NCBI GenBank assembly: GCA_001776425.1
Contig: MFBN01000025.1
Span: 235 to 6,065 of the forward strand
Reading direction: 5' to 3'
DNA: 5,831 nt
Origin: Candidatus Curtissbacteria bacterium RIFCSPLOWO2_01_FULL_37_9
GTDB lineage: Bacteria > Patescibacteriota > Microgenomatia > Curtissbacterales > GWA2-41-24
Shown here: positions 4,215 through 5,831 of the stretch, piece by piece
How positions within the stretch are numbered: position 1 is the stretch's first letter
Layout of the letters: each line of letters opens with the position of its first letter
Made by a program: the position numbers and the translations under genes
The notes under the pieces: generated by a model
Told to the model about the DNA's origin: nothing
What the model saw: only the letters and a program-made list of their open reading frames with translations
Database searches by the model: none

Positions 4215-5831
4215 ATGTTCATACCAAACGATCAACTTTCTAAAATTCTTCTGGAAAATAACCTTGTAAGCGAAGAGAATATAAAAACCGCCCAAAAAAA
4301 AGTATCAAAAGAAAACATTACCCTTTATGATGCAGTTTTAAAATTAGGCCTTATTAATGACGAAAACTTAGGCCGTTTAATTGCCGATCAGCTAAAATTA
4401 CCGTTTATTTCTCTTAAAAAAGTAGATATTCCTCAGGATATATTAAAGATCATACCGGAAGTAGTTGCCCGAAAACAAAAAATTATAGCTTTTGCAAGAG
4501 ATACTAATGGATTAAAACTGGCAGTGTTTGATCCTGCGAATAAGGAAATAATCGAATTTATAGAAAAGAAAACCGGTGATAAAATTACAATATATTTAAC
4601 AACACAAAGCCAAATTGAAGATGCCTTATCTTATTACAAGCAGGATATACAAAAAAGTTTTGACGATCTTTTAAAAGAGCAGGTGAATGCTGCAGAAAAA
4701 TTGGATATTAAACAGGCTCCTATTTCCAAAATAGTTGATTTACTAATTAATTATGCGTATCAAAACAAAAGCTCTGATATACACATTGAACCTAAGGATA
4801 AATCTTCTTTAATTAGATTTCGTATTGACGGTATTTTACATGATGTTCTAAATATACCTATAAGCTTTCATGAGCAGTTAATATCACGAATTAAAGTGCT
4901 GTCACGATTACGCACCGATGAGCATTTAAGTGCCCAGGACGGTAAAATGCAGGCAAAGCTGCCGCTGGAAAATATTGATATTAGAGTTTCAATTGTACCG
5001 ATAGTAGACGGGGAAAAAGCCGTATTACGGTTATTATCCTCGCACTCAAGACAATTTTCACTGACAGAACTTGGCATGTCGGAAAATGACCTTGCAAAAG
5101 TCAAAGAAGGTTTTAATAAATCTTACGGTATGCTTTTGTCTACAGGTCCAACAGGCAGTGGCAAGACAACAACTATTTATGAAATTCTCAAAATTCTCAA
5201 TACCAGGGAAAAAAATATAGCGACGATTGAAGACCCTGTTGAATATGATATTGAAGGTATTAATCAAATTCAGGTAAACCCAAAAACAAATCTAACATTT
5301 GCAGACGGTTTGCGTTCTATCTTACGGCAAGACCCCGACATTATTTTTGTAGGCGAAATTAGGGATGAGGAAACCGCAGATATTGCCATTAATTCTGCGA
5401 TGACCGGACATTTGGTACTTTCTACAATACATACCAATAATGCTGCCACGACTCTGCCGCGGCTAATTGATATGAATATAGCTCCATTTTTAATCAGCTC
5501 AACAGTCAATGTAATAATCGGCCAAAGGCTTGTTCGTAAAATTTGCGATAAATGTAAAGTTTCGCAAATAGTAACCCGCGCAGAACTTTCTAAAAATATA
5601 GCCGAAGAAAAACTTATTAAATATTTTGGTAAAAAAAACGAACTGAGATTCTACAAGGGCAAGGGATGTACTATTTGCCATACTACCGGCTATATAGGCA
5701 GAATAGGTATTTTTGAGGTGTTGCAGATTACAGATACAATCAGAAAACTTATCAGTCTCAAAGCAAATAGCGACGAAATAGAAAGACAGGCAATTAAAGA
5801 AGGCATGAAAACAATGTTTGATGACGGACTG
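4215..5831 (+). CDS. pilB: Type IV pilus assembly ATPase PilB/GspE family (partial at right edge)
   Basis: This hexameric cytoplasmic ATPase powers pilin polymerisation at the inner-membrane platform. The 539 codons visible lack a stop and end at GMKTMFDDGL, close to the family's usual C-terminus, so only a few tens of residues are probably missing. Residues 1-143 form a MshEN-like N-terminal region. SSDIHIEP (187-194) and RFRIDG (201-206) mark the second N-domain. The motor core has Walker A GPTGSGKTT (311-319), the Asp box TIEDPVEY (337-344), Walker B with DPDIIFVGE (373-381) and the His box with H399 and H406. Two CxxC pairs (C444/C447 and C485/C488) form the zinc site typical of PilB/GspE and absent from the retraction ATPase PilT. 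ATG 4215 is the only ATG near an in-frame TGA at 4194-4196. A type II secretion GspE is the alternative. Confidence 0.95.
   Translation, partial: MFIPNDQLSKILLENNLVSEENIKTAQKKVSKENITLYDAVLKLGLINDENLGRLIADQLKLPFISLKKVDIPQDILKIIPEVVARKQKIIAFARDTNGLKLAVFDPANKEIIEFIEKKTGDKITIYLTTQSQIEDALSYYKQDIQKSFDDLLKEQVNAAEKLDIKQAPISKIVDLLINYAYQNKSSDIHIEPKDKSSLIRFRIDGILHDVLNIPISFHEQLISRIKVLSRLRTDEHLSAQDGKMQAKLPLENIDIRVSIVPIVDGEKAVLRLLSSHSRQFSLTELGMSENDLAKVKEGFNKSYGMLLSTGPTGSGKTTTIYEILKILNTREKNIATIEDPVEYDIEGINQIQVNPKTNLTFADGLRSILRQDPDIIFVGEIRDEETADIAINSAMTGHLVLSTIHTNNAATTLPRLIDMNIAPFLISSTVNVIIGQRLVRKICDKCKVSQIVTRAELSKNIAEEKLIKYFGKKNELRFYKGKGCTICHTTGYIGRIGIFEVLQITDTIRKLISLKANSDEIERQAIKEGMKTMFDDGL

Noticed and set aside
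4868..5681. Four overlapping or adjacent antisense frames of 60-79 codons
   Set aside because: All are opposite the PilB motor domain, which has intact Walker, Asp, His and zinc motifs in the + frame. They are shadows.
1..5831. CRISPR array, insertion sequence or prophage gene
   Set aside because: No regularly spaced repeats, transposase, integrase or phage motif is visible on either strand.

Overview
This is an AT-rich bacterial window with every recognisable gene on the + strand. It holds the 3' end of an unrecognised gene, two tRNA genes (Arg-UCU and His-GUG, neither encoding CCA), a soluble diguanylate cyclase, two small unrecognised proteins (one membrane, one acidic), a PAS-type soluble histidine kinase, a single-domain response regulator, and most of a type IV pilus assembly ATPase (PilB/GspE family) that runs off the right edge. 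Low GC, A-rich starts without Shine-Dalgarno sequences, tRNAs without CCA, a kinase H-box reading SHQLRSPL and the pilus-linked two-component pair together suggest a Patescibacteria/CPR-type genome, possibly Microgenomates. That assignment is inference: no 16S or ribosomal protein gene is present.

Layout. Positions 1-287 are the end of an unknown coding sequence, followed by a spacer with two overlapping hairpins that exclude each other. Positions 435-617 carry tRNA-Arg and tRNA-His as a likely single transcript. Positions 618-771 are non-coding and hold a perfect 14-bp inverted repeat enclosing a smaller hairpin, plus a promoter-like sequence. Positions 772-1557 encode a GGDEF protein with a complete catalytic signature. 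Positions 1710-2042 encode a 110-residue membrane protein with an HLHHW motif. Between 2039 and 2111 a consensus -35 box overlaps the stop codon of that gene and an intrinsic terminator lies directly before the next gene (2112-2528, acidic protein). Positions 2635-4153 encode the kinase/regulator pair, separated by 4 nt, and pilB begins 61 nt later.

How the parts may work together. The kinase has no membrane segment and a PAS domain, so it probably reads a cytoplasmic signal. It can phosphorylate the adjacent receiver, which has no output domain and so must act by protein contact. The pilus motor gene next door is the natural candidate target or pathway (inference from order only). The diguanylate cyclase about 2.7 kb upstream raises the question of c-di-GMP control of the motor. 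The PilB N-terminal domain does resemble the c-di-GMP-binding MshEN fold, but key motif positions are replaced, so direct binding is doubtful.

The most unusual items are the structured element at 641-725, the terminator-in-leader arrangement at 2039-2111, the HLHHW membrane protein, a tRNA-His with C in place of the near-universal U55, and the absence of Shine-Dalgarno sequences at all six visible starts.
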